Assembly (NCBI GenBank): GCA_946403855.1
Contig: CAMJBH010000001.1
Span: 1-64,000, forward strand
DNA from: an uncultured Bacteroidales bacterium
Lineage (GTDB): Bacteria > Bacteroidota > Bacteroidia > Bacteroidales > UBA932
Reading direction: 5' to 3'
DNA: 64,000 bases
Position 1 is the stretch's first letter, and each line of letters opens with the position of its first letter. Positions 42,532-50,359 of the stretch are shown in pieces. The translations under genes and the position numbers were made by a program. The notes beneath the pieces were generated by a model. It searched no databases. It had not been told where the DNA came from and saw only the letters and a program-made list of their open reading frames with translations.

Positions 42532-42660
42532 CTATTTAACCTCGGACAATTCACCGGTGGCCGAATCGATGATGAAGCCGCGCACGGTGACATCCGAAGG
42601 GATCAACGGATGGTTCACAATTGTGGCGACAGTGCTCCGGACAGATGTGGCATCTGTTTG
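42532..42660 (-). pseudogene. C-terminal remnant of a beta-carbonic anhydrase
   Basis: The reverse strand encodes about 40 residues ending in TAG at 42532. VRSTVATIVNHPLIPSDV and then VRGFIIDSATGELSEV match the last helix and strand of a beta-class carbonic anhydrase. The zinc-binding Cys, His and Cys region is missing, and an in-frame stop lies just upstream at 42664-42666. A 7-bp inverted repeat, ACAGATG/CATCTGT (42641-42657), lies at the upstream break. Confidence 0.6.
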
Positions 42661-42661
42661 A

Positions 42662-43210
42662 TTCTACAAAGATATAAGATTTGGCGAAGAGCTGTATGAG
42701 CGCACATTCCATAACCACCGGGAGGCCATCCTGGACACATTCGGAATCGAGATCAAGTGCGACCGTTCGCTGGGATACTACATCGCCAATTCAGAGGACT
42801 TGGAGGGCGACGGGTACGACTCCCTATGGATCTATGCCCTGGATGAGCGGATGCAGAATGTAACTCCAAATAAGAAGGCCCTGAAGATGCCTGCAAGGTT
42901 CAATGCGCAGGAGTTTTTCGGAAAGTATTACGGCATCATCGCCGAAGGTGATGAAAAACCATGGACCGTGGAGCTGAAGGTAGCGGCCAGCCAGGTCAAG
43001 TATATTGAGAGCCTGCCACTGCACAAGTCTCAGATTCGAATCCAGGAGACTCCGGAGTACAACATATATCAGTATCATCTGGTGCCGAAATTCGACTTCC
43101 GCCAGGAAATCTTGCGATGGGGGCCTGATGTCGAAGTACTCGGTCCCGAGTGGTTCAGGGACGAAGTAAAGGCCGACATCGCCCAGATGTACAAAAACTA
43201 CGGTCTATGA
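42662..43210 (+). pseudogene. Truncated WYL-domain transcriptional regulator with internal deletion
   Basis: The frame is open from just after a TGA at 42659 to the stop at 43210, but has no ATG or GTG before the conserved part. FGEELYERTFHNHREAILDT and IKCDRSLGYYIANSEDLEGD match the end of the N-terminal HTH region of Bacteroidota WYL regulators. The sequence then jumps to SLWIYALDERMQN and continues through FNAQEFFGKYYGIIA to the end of the family's C-terminal domain. Roughly 100 residues, including most of the WYL core, are missing in frame, as is the N-terminal DNA-binding start. A short product from an internal TTG (42800) is possible but unlikely to function. Confidence 0.65.
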
Positions 43211-43244
43211 TATTGCAGTTTTTTTGCTTACCTTTATGCCTGTT

Positions 43245-44630
43245 ATGGTCATACGCTTGTCGAAACTAATAACCCCGCTGTTTGTGATTGCCGTCATTTC
43301 TTGCGGCAAGGAACCCGTTCCTGCGCCCGTACCCGTCACGGAACCGTCAGAGAGCGAGATTTTGGCAATGGTGCGCACGGACGTCCAGAATACAGCATAT
43401 TATAAAGACATCTTCCTTGACGGCGGTTGCGAACTGAATCCAGGCATAAAACAAAACGGCAAAGTCATTAACGGGCGTCTCCCCTACGCTCTCGACAAAG
43501 CGAACATCAAAGAACGTGAGTATTTCCTGGCCACAGTAAACGACGTCAGCGAAGGCTGGAGCGAGGGCGACCGGCAGATCCAGAAGAACCTGATCAGCGG
43601 CAACCCCGACGACATCAACGGCGTACTGCTCTACCCCGACGGGGAGCCTCGTTTCAGGATGTTTTATTCCTTCGGCGGCCACTCCGACCCCCACGGATCG
43701 ACCCTCTACAACAGCGGCCGCGCCAACGTCAAGACTTTTTATGAGAAAGGCGGAAGTTTTGTCGGTTCATGCGCAGGCGCATTCCTTGCCGGCGCTTATG
43801 CCAACGGGAGAACACGAAATTATTTCAACATCTGGGAGGGCGGCAACATGATATCCACCGGAGTAAGCAGTTCCAGCATCGACATGCACATGGAGAGCGA
43901 TGTTTTCGCATCCTACTTCGGTCCGGGCAAGGGCAGCACAATCTCCGGCATACGCCACAACGGAGGCGGGTACATGGACACCAGGGACGCTCCGGCCGGC
44001 ACGGAGATCATCGCCATCTTCAAGAATGAGGCCGGACAGAATTCATCGTCCCGGAAATTCTATGACCAGCCATCGGTATGGGCGTACAAGGCTTCGCCGT
44101 CTTCCGGGAGGCTGGTAGTGACCGGATCTCACCCCGAGGACGCCCCGTCGGGAAACATCCTCAACCTCACTGCCTCCATGTTCGGTTATGCATGGGACGG
44201 ATCCGGGAATGCCAAAATAAAGGGCGTGCTGGCCAACGGGGACCTTTTCCCCATCGAGCCTGGAATAGGTGACCTACAGTGCCATCATTTCGTACTTTGC
44301 CCCGGGGCCGACGTCAGCTCTCTGTCCCTTAGCGTATCGTATCAGGGAGACTATGACATGGAACTCTACCTCAAAAAGGATTCTTTCGCATTCCCCGATG
44401 CAGAACCTGATTATTCATCCACCGCATCAGCGGACGGCAAAGTCACCCTGACCACCGGGCCGCTCGAAAAAGGGCTGTGGTATGTGACTGTACGCTGCGC
44501 CACGACGGTGGAATCAAAGGAGATTATCATCGACCCGGAGGCTGGCCTCGGCCGTTACTTCGAGTACTCGGGACCCATAGGCGTGCTCAACGGCGTTCCT
44601 TACAGCATCAAAGCTGAGTGGACATACTAG
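43245..44630 (+). CDS. BPL_N-domain (class I glutamine-amidotransferase-like) lipoprotein
   Basis: A 461-residue exported protein. MVIRLSKLITPLFVIAVISCGK is a lipoprotein signal peptide with Cys near residue 20; ATGs at 43224 and 43236 are alternatives. Residues 50-310 form a flavodoxin/GATase-like domain of the biotin-protein-ligase N-terminal (BPL_N) type: FGGHSDPHGS and VGSCAGAFLAG near residue 180, the latter a nucleophile elbow with Cys. TGSHPEDAPSG near residue 300 would supply the His. The C-terminal 130 residues resemble a pre-peptidase beta-sandwich (YDMELYLKKDS, KGLWYVTVRCAT). Such exported members have no known function; amidase or peptidase activity is conceivable. Confidence 0.78.
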   Translation: MVIRLSKLITPLFVIAVISCGKEPVPAPVPVTEPSESEILAMVRTDVQNTAYYKDIFLDGGCELNPGIKQNGKVINGRLPYALDKANIKEREYFLATVNDVSEGWSEGDRQIQKNLISGNPDDINGVLLYPDGEPRFRMFYSFGGHSDPHGSTLYNSGRANVKTFYEKGGSFVGSCAGAFLAGAYANGRTRNYFNIWEGGNMISTGVSSSSIDMHMESDVFASYFGPGKGSTISGIRHNGGGYMDTRDAPAGTEIIAIFKNEAGQNSSSRKFYDQPSVWAYKASPSSGRLVVTGSHPEDAPSGNILNLTASMFGYAWDGSGNAKIKGVLANGDLFPIEPGIGDLQCHHFVLCPGADVSSLSLSVSYQGDYDMELYLKKDSFAFPDAEPDYSSTASADGKVTLTTGPLEKGLWYVTVRCATTVESKEIIIDPEAGLGRYFEYSGPIGVLNGVPYSIKAEWTY

Positions 44631-45280
44631 AGCTTCACGGCGCCTTCAAGCTGCTTTCCGATCTCCTCTTTATCAAGAAAATAGACTTTTAACGCCGAAG
44701 AATTGGGAAAACGGCCGAAGAAAACGTTGTCGCTCAGGTAAAAATCGACAGATGCCACCTTTCCGCTGAGCATCAGGCCGTTGCGATAGGCTCTCATACG
44801 GCTTGCATTGCGCGGGACGACCTTCACTCCGCTCCTGCCGTCCCGCAATTCGACTACGGCCACAACACGCAGGCCGGGACGCCCCTCACGCAACGTACGC
44901 GCCTGCTCCGGCGAGCTCTTGTGCGAAACGCTTACATGCCTGCCATAGTTGGAGTTGAGGGCGTCCATGATCTTCCGAAACACCTTGCCGTGTGTGGATG
45001 TGTCCTTGATGCCTTTCAGCCCAATGTAGTAGTGAATCATCTCATGGATGATAGTATCTTCCCACTCTTCTTCCGGCAGATCGAAGCGAGAGCTGAAACA
45101 TAGCCTGAAGTCGTACAGTTGCACACGTCCGAACAGCGTGCGGCTGCGTTTAAACCTGCATATTCCAACATAGCTCACCGCTTTGCCAATGCTGATCGGT
45201 ATCTCAGGCAAAGAGGAATCAAATAAGAGCTTGTTAAACTCGTCGAATTTCTGACGGGCGTATGTCTGGGTAATCGTCAC
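44627..45280 (-). CDS. SprT-like zinc metalloprotease-domain protein
   Basis: About 217 residues. TYARQKFDEFNKLLFDSSLP opens the SprT-like fold and TIIHEMIHYYIG near residue 80 carries the HExxH zinc site, with a third His in STHGKVFRKIM. I place the start at GTG 45280, which overlaps the thioesterase stop by 4 bases (GTGA); a longer frame would overlap by 67. Related SprT/Spartan proteins act on DNA-protein crosslinks in eukaryotes, but bacterial roles are unclear. The C-terminal 80 residues have no recognised domain. Last gene of a three-gene operon. Confidence 0.82.
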   Translation of the reverse strand: MTITQTYARQKFDEFNKLLFDSSLPEIPISIGKAVSYVGICRFKRSRTLFGRVQLYDFRLCFSSRFDLPEEEWEDTIIHEMIHYYIGLKGIKDTSTHGKVFRKIMDALNSNYGRHVSVSHKSSPEQARTLREGRPGLRVVAVVELRDGRSGVKVVPRNASRMRAYRNGLMLSGKVASVDFYLSDNVFFGRFPNSSALKVYFLDKEEIGKQLEGAVKL

Positions 45281-46020
45281 CCGGCGAAAACGATCTTGCA
45301 GATAAAGCTCTGGGCTCCTTCGAACAGACCTTCCACGAACCAAGCGCCGTCCGCTCCCTGTGCGCGCACCAGCTGTACGTTGCTGCCCAGACGGACCTCG
45401 CGGTTGTAGTTGATGTAGAAATCCGAGACGCGTTTGTTCATGGTCTCGCTCTCCGGCAGGCAGTCCATGGCCCAGGCAGGGTACTTGGCATTGTTGGCGT
45501 GCAGGTTGTAGTCGATATCGGTATATTTCACGATATGGACTCCGGCATCTTCTTTAACTGCATCTTTTGGGAAAATCACCTTGGGCGCATCCGGCTGCAG
45601 GGCCCTCTCGCTGCACTGGGCCTCCATCGGGAACACATCGGCAATGCTGTCGGGCTTGGCTATGCTGCGGGTCGCAATGTCCATCAGCACCCATGAACTC
45701 GTGGCCCTGACCATGCTCTTGCCGTCTTTGGAGACCATGCGGTAGTCCCTCGTGAAATACGGGCCCCTTACGCCACTGTGCCAAGTCTCGAGCTTGACGG
45801 GTTCCGATATGGTCGGGTATGCATCAAAATGGATGGCATTGCGGACAAGTATCCATCCAAGCCCCCTTTCATGTAGCACGAAATCGGAGGCTCCGAGCTC
45901 CGTGGCACCCCTCACAGCCAGCTGCTGGGCTAAATCGAAAAAGGATGACGGACGCAGCATGTAGCTGTTGTCGATGAAGTAGCAGGGGACAATATAGTCG
46001 TCGCGGAATTTATCGGACAT
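45277..46020 (-). CDS. Acyl-ACP thioesterase
   Basis: A 247-residue double hot-dog enzyme that releases fatty acids from acyl carrier protein. The first hot dog has YIVPCYFIDNSYMLRPSSFF and GLGWILVRNAIHF. The second has VKYTDIDYNLHANNAKYPAW near residue 170, holding the Asn, His and nearby acidic residues of the plant FatA/FatB-like active site. TWHSGVRGPYFTRDYRM lies near residue 80. Bacteroidota carry such bacterial acyl-ACP thioesterases commonly. It overlaps the Nif3-like gene by 11 bases and the SprT-like gene by 4. Confidence 0.9.
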   Translation of the reverse strand: MSDKFRDDYIVPCYFIDNSYMLRPSSFFDLAQQLAVRGATELGASDFVLHERGLGWILVRNAIHFDAYPTISEPVKLETWHSGVRGPYFTRDYRMVSKDGKSMVRATSSWVLMDIATRSIAKPDSIADVFPMEAQCSERALQPDAPKVIFPKDAVKEDAGVHIVKYTDIDYNLHANNAKYPAWAMDCLPESETMNKRVSDFYINYNREVRLGSNVQLVRAQGADGAWFVEGLFEGAQSFICKIVFAG

Positions 46021-46792
46021 AATAGCAAATGGGATTGGTGTTGATAGCTGTAGGAATCACGGACAGGCCGGGGCAAGCGCTTTCGACTATGCTGCCGAGC
46101 AGATCTACCGTGTACTGTTCGCTCTGGTAGTGGCCCAGTTCGGCCAGCAGCATCCCGTCATTCTCAAAGTAATCGTGATAATGGAACTCGCCGGTCACGA
46201 AGCAATCGGCGCCTTTCTTTATGGCCTCACGCATCAGGAAGGCTCCGGCACCGCCGCAGAGAGCCACCTTTTGAACTGCTTTCCCGCTACATTCGGAATG
46301 GCGGAGGCAGTCAACAAGGAAAGTATCTTTCAGACGCGCCAGGAACTTCCTGTCGGTTTCAGGTTCAGGCAGCAAGCCTATCAGACCGGAACCGGACTCC
46401 CCTCCCTCTTTGGGCTGGAGCCATTCCAAGTCCAGCAGGCCTATACGCTCTGCAATTTCGAAGTTAACTCCGCCGGGAGCATTGTCCAGGCTGGTGTGCG
46501 CCGAATAAACGGCAATCCCCTCCTTGAGCGCTTTGCACACGCAGCGCTGCTGGTACGTGGCATCGCCGACCTGCTTAAGCGCATGAAACAGAAGAGGATG
46601 ATGAGACACGATCATATCGCAGCCCTTGGCCGCAGCCTCATCCACAACAGCCTCGGTCACATCCAGGCAGACCAAGACCTTACCCACCTCTGCTCCAGGG
46701 AATCCCACCTGCAAGCCCGAATTGTCAAAATCGTCCTGGAATCGCAGAGGAGCAACACGCTCAATCGCAGAAATAATATCTTTAACGGTCAT
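46010..46792 (-). CDS. Nif3-like dinuclear metal centre protein (YbgI family)
   Basis: A 260-residue protein that forms hexameric rings with a two-metal site. FDNSGLQVGFPGAEVGKVLVC at the N-terminus, MIVSHHPLLFHALKQ near residue 60 and AVYSAHTSLDNAPGGVN near residue 95 carry the His and Asp ligands, and FVTGEFHYHDYFENDGM near residue 205 completes the site. It has been annotated as GTP cyclohydrolase I type 2, a role that is not generally accepted. First gene of the operon with the thioesterase and SprT-like genes. Confidence 0.92.
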   Translation of the reverse strand: MTVKDIISAIERVAPLRFQDDFDNSGLQVGFPGAEVGKVLVCLDVTEAVVDEAAAKGCDMIVSHHPLLFHALKQVGDATYQQRCVCKALKEGIAVYSAHTSLDNAPGGVNFEIAERIGLLDLEWLQPKEGGESGSGLIGLLPEPETDRKFLARLKDTFLVDCLRHSECSGKAVQKVALCGGAGAFLMREAIKKGADCFVTGEFHYHDYFENDGMLLAELGHYQSEQYTVDLLGSIVESACPGLSVIPTAINTNPICYYVR

Positions 46793-46869
46793 AGGTTACA
46801 AATATACTATTTTCCATCGTGTTCGCAAACATGGACAAAAGTTGTTTCTCGCTTTTCGCCACAAAGGCA

Positions 46870-46899
46870 TTGAAGAATCACTTAAAATTCGTAATTTTG
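46870..46899 (+). promoter_or_regulatory. Promoter for the frameshifted peptide gene and the 1003-residue lipoprotein
   Basis: TTG (46870-46872), a 19-base spacer and TAATTTTG (46892-46899) fit the consensus. It lies 52 bases before the ATG at 46952. Confidence 0.55.
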
Positions 46900-46951
46900 A
46901 AAATTGCATATTTAGTTCATATAACTACTAACTTAACATAACCGATTAATT

Positions 46952-47085
46952 ATGAGTGCTTTATTCTATACCCCCCCCAACTCAGGGTGGTCTTTGTATC
47001 GGCACCTTGTCAGGTGCTTAACGAATCTGGCAACAGGAACAGAGTTCCCGTTGACTATGATGACACTGAAATTGAACTTTCCTAA
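46952..47085 (+). pseudogene. Lipoprotein-associated peptide gene, frameshifted at a C8 tract
   Basis: An ATG at 46952 starts MSALFYTPP and enters a run of eight C at 46971-46978. The next frame continues as QLRVVFVSAPCQVLNESGN and ends in an acidic tail (DYDDTEIELS) at the TAA 47083-47085, 11 bases before the lipoprotein ATG. Only the joined product resembles the peptides at 4619 and 52397 (Tyr and Pro early, Cys-Gln midway, acidic end). One added or two removed C would restore the frame. As read, the ATG frame runs out of phase past the lipoprotein start. It may be a sequencing error, a decayed gene or a slippage switch. Confidence 0.5.
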
Positions 47086-47096
47086 ACCTTTGCCCT

Positions 47097-50000
47097 ATGA
47101 AAAAGTTATACTTCTTCGTAGCCCTCTGTGCTACTGCCATGGTTTCCTGCACATCAAAGGAACTTGCCATTGATTCTCCCTCTGAGGAGCAATCCGACAT
47201 TAAGTTAATCCCTATTACTATTACCGCCGACTTTGGCAACGTCAAATCCGATATGGTGGATGCAACCTGGACCTGGAAATCAGGAGATCGGTTGGCTGTC
47301 TATGACGGCACTGCCAAGCGTGAGTTTACTCTTGATGAGTCTGCCGCCGGTTCAGCAGTCGCCAAATTTACAGGCGAGGTGGCAGCAGGCTTCTCTTCTT
47401 TGAAGGCTGTATTCCCCTTCACCGCGGCGGGAGAGGTATTCGGCACTCCGGCGGTACCGGCTGAGCAGGCAATAGCCCCGGACGGGACAATTGATCCTGA
47501 TGCAATGATCGCCGTAGCAGACAATGCAGAGCAGGTATCTGACTCGGAATATAATTTCTACTTCACCAGCGGCATCAGTCTTCTCCGTTTCACCCCTCCC
47601 GCAGGTGCCACTAAAGTTATCCTCCTCACTGCTGCGGATGGTGAAACCATCGCAGGTGAATCCACATCGGTCTCTATTGATCTCGGATCATCAGCAGACG
47701 GCACAAAACGCTTCTGGGCGGCCGTGAATCCGGCAGTATTACATGGTCTTAAGGTTTTTACTCGCACCGAAAATGGCGACAAAATGCTCAGTACAACTGC
47801 AAGCATCGACTTAAGTACCCCGGGAAAAGGAAAGAACCTCGGCTCTCTTTCCGGTGGCAGCAAAGTCGGCATAATCGAAAACGCCGATGACTATATTGCT
47901 TTTGCTAAAGCCTTCAAAGCCGGTAATTACGATATTACGAGCGATGTATATGTACTAGCCGATCTGGACTTTTCCGGTAAAGCATTTACTACGGTTGACA
48001 ATGGCACCTATAAGTACGGTGGTTCGTGGTACGGCAACGGTCATTCCATGAAGAATATTACAGCCACAAATGTTCCTATGTTCTATACTCCTGCAGGAGC
48101 GATTCTTAATGACATAATCATAGATGAATCCTGTACATTTAAAAAAGACGTTAATGCTGCCGGACATTGGGGTATCATCGCCCGTACACTCGAGCCCGGA
48201 GGAGAAATGAACAATTGCATAGTGAATTGTGACTGGAATTTTGAATACATAGCCACATCAGCTGTTGGTTACGGCGGTTTGGTCGGGCGTACAAGCGCAA
48301 CGCTAACCAATTGCATCATGAACGGAGATATTGTTTATAATCGCACTCGTACTGAGAAAGAGACTGAAGCGGCATATATCGGAGGGCTAGTTGGCTACCT
48401 CAACACAAACGACTCAGCTTCCAGCAAAATGGAAGGCTGCAAAATGAACGGAAAAGTTATTTTTAATTGTCCTTCAGAAGAGAACTGTCCAACTGCACAA
48501 ACTGACAATAAATTCTTTCAGATAGGTGGTGTTGTCGGTTATTCTAAAGGCACAGTAAAGGAATGCCACATGTATGGTGATATCAAGTACTACGACCATA
48601 CGTGGAATACTTTCCTTGGTGGGGTCGTAGGTAACCAGGAGGGTTCTTCAGATGTAGATGGTTGCACCATGCACGGAAACATTACTGCAGAACAACAATA
48701 TGCGACAGCCTCATATCAACGGCTTTTTGTCGGAGGCGTTGTAGGCCGGGCGGCAGCCGACGCAAAGGTAAAAAACTGTACGAATATAGCCGGCAAGACA
48801 TTAACTGTTGGATCCAAGACTAATAACCTTGCCGTGGGCGGAATCATAGGTTCAATTCTTGGATCAGCCGCCGTATCATCCTGCGTGAATAATATGGCAA
48901 TCGTACAATCTAATTACGGATCTAAGATGATGTATATTGGTGGCGTCAATGGTGTCATTTCTGCAGGGACAATATCAGATGTTCAGAACCATGGCGCCAT
49001 AACTGTCGATCAGTTTAGTTCAGAAAGCGGCGGGACGGTACGCGTAGGCGGTGTTATTGGCTCATGCGCAGTCAATCTTGACGGCGGTACAATTGCATCC
49101 AACATTTCCAGCATTCACAACACAGCCCAGGTGTACACCCACGCCGATGAAACCAGTTTAGGCTATAGTCATGCAAACTTTGGAGGAGTCGTTGGAGTGA
49201 TGACTGGGAATGCTACGAATCTGACGAATTCCGGCAAAGTGTATATCAATTTCGGTGACAACAAAGATGACAACAATATGCTTAAGTTCGTAGCAGCAGG
49301 CGGAATAATCGGCAGGCTAAGCGCAGCAAAAACCGTTTCAGGCTGCATAAACACGGCTGAAGTACAATTCCGCTACTGGGGAAATGCTGCGAACGATGCC
49401 CGCGTTGAATACGTCGGAGGAATTGTCGGATGCGCAATGACTGGTCAGCATGGTGGAGGTATTGCTTCTACTATCCAAAATTGCACATTCTCCGGGAGGA
49501 TTAATGAATCTATTAATAATGCCAGCTATATCAGCACAGACTACTTGAAAGGGAAATGCGTTGGTGGCATCGTAGGTGTCATTATCGGGACAGCTGATTC
49601 AAGGGCTATCGTGAGTGATTGTTTGTGTAATTCCGCCACACAACATGCTTCTTCTGCCGGATACTTCGAAGGCATGGTTGGTGCTGGGGACTATATTAAC
49701 ATAACAAATTGTTCAACAACTGTTTCAATCAAGGCTAAGCGTATAGGTGGTATTGCTGCAATGCCAAGGAATACCACAATATCTAACTGTATTATCCAAA
49801 ACTGCACATTGAATAATTTTGATCAATGCGGAGGCATCGTGAATGCGAGCAACAATGATTATCTTATCATTCAGGATAATTTTGTCAAGAACGTGACCTT
49901 CGAATCTCAGGGAACAATAGCTGTAGCATTCTTCGGCGCAGTTGCCAGAAATCCGAATCAAGCTACAACAATACAGCACAACGGTATCAGCGGCTCCTAT

Positions 50001-50108
50001 AAGAACGGAGGAACAACCACGGTCTTCTCTGATGAATATGCTCCATATACGGGTAACAATACATTTACTTGTGCGGAAGGATTTGAGAACTTTATAATTA
50101 CAGAATAA
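47097..50108 (+). CDS. Fimbrillin-like plus beta-helix (GLUG-type repeat) surface lipoprotein
   Basis: A 1003-residue lipoprotein: MKKLYFFVALCATAMVSCTS has its lipobox Cys at residue 18. Residues 30-260 are fimbrillin-like, with TWTWKSGDRLAVYDG. From about 265 to the end the protein is a right-handed beta-helix-like array: at least ten copies of a GG(I/V)(V/I)G motif (for example YGGLVGRTSATLTNC, IGGVVGYSKGTVKEC, AVGGIIGSILGSAAVSSC) recur every 50-70 residues, each followed by a short Asn/Cys turn. This is the GLUG-type repeat seen in adhesins and surface proteins. It probably binds a host or polymer surface. The gene is visibly richer in A+T than its neighbours, suggesting lateral acquisition. 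A terminator follows. Confidence 0.82.
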   Translation: MKKLYFFVALCATAMVSCTSKELAIDSPSEEQSDIKLIPITITADFGNVKSDMVDATWTWKSGDRLAVYDGTAKREFTLDESAAGSAVAKFTGEVAAGFSSLKAVFPFTAAGEVFGTPAVPAEQAIAPDGTIDPDAMIAVADNAEQVSDSEYNFYFTSGISLLRFTPPAGATKVILLTAADGETIAGESTSVSIDLGSSADGTKRFWAAVNPAVLHGLKVFTRTENGDKMLSTTASIDLSTPGKGKNLGSLSGGSKVGIIENADDYIAFAKAFKAGNYDITSDVYVLADLDFSGKAFTTVDNGTYKYGGSWYGNGHSMKNITATNVPMFYTPAGAILNDIIIDESCTFKKDVNAAGHWGIIARTLEPGGEMNNCIVNCDWNFEYIATSAVGYGGLVGRTSATLTNCIMNGDIVYNRTRTEKETEAAYIGGLVGYLNTNDSASSKMEGCKMNGKVIFNCPSEENCPTAQTDNKFFQIGGVVGYSKGTVKECHMYGDIKYYDHTWNTFLGGVVGNQEGSSDVDGCTMHGNITAEQQYATASYQRLFVGGVVGRAAADAKVKNCTNIAGKTLTVGSKTNNLAVGGIIGSILGSAAVSSCVNNMAIVQSNYGSKMMYIGGVNGVISAGTISDVQNHGAITVDQFSSESGGTVRVGGVIGSCAVNLDGGTIASNISSIHNTAQVYTHADETSLGYSHANFGGVVGVMTGNATNLTNSGKVYINFGDNKDDNNMLKFVAAGGIIGRLSAAKTVSGCINTAEVQFRYWGNAANDARVEYVGGIVGCAMTGQHGGGIASTIQNCTFSGRINESINNASYISTDYLKGKCVGGIVGVIIGTADSRAIVSDCLCNSATQHASSAGYFEGMVGAGDYINITNCSTTVSIKAKRIGGIAAMPRNTTISNCIIQNCTLNNFDQCGGIVNASNNDYLIIQDNFVKNVTFESQGTIAVAFFGAVARNPNQATTIQHNGISGSYKNGGTTTVFSDEYAPYTGNNTFTCAEGFENFIITE

Positions 50109-50167
50109 CCAGCACTCAATCTAATCCATGGTGGCGGGCAAGTACCTGCCACTTAATTACTTACGAG

Positions 50168-50203
50168 ATTTGCCTGCATTAAAAAACATGCAGGCAAATT
50201 TTG
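50168..50203 (+). terminator. Terminator after the beta-helix lipoprotein gene
   Basis: ATTTGCCTGCAT (50168-50179) pairs perfectly with ATGCAGGCAAAT (50188-50199) and is followed by TTTG. The remaining intergenic DNA to 50300 holds nothing I recognise. Confidence 0.7.
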
Positions 50204-50300
50204 TAAGGGGCTGAAAGACAAGGGGCTACGCGCCACCGACTGATCCGCCTAATGCAGGGAGGCTGAGAATCAGGTCCTTCCGTAACTCCATGATATACAA

Positions 50301-50338
50301 CAAAGAGAGGGTAAACTACACTGGCAGTTTACCCTCTC
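50301..50338 (-). terminator. Terminator at the end of the Sus-like operon
   Basis: GAGAGGGTAAACT (50305-50317) pairs perfectly with AGTTTACCCTCTC (50326-50338). On the reverse strand it is followed by TTTG, a weak U-tract. It lies 22 bases past the stop of the gene ending at 50360. Confidence 0.65.
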
Positions 50339-50359
50339 CATCAATCTATGGGTCAGAGA

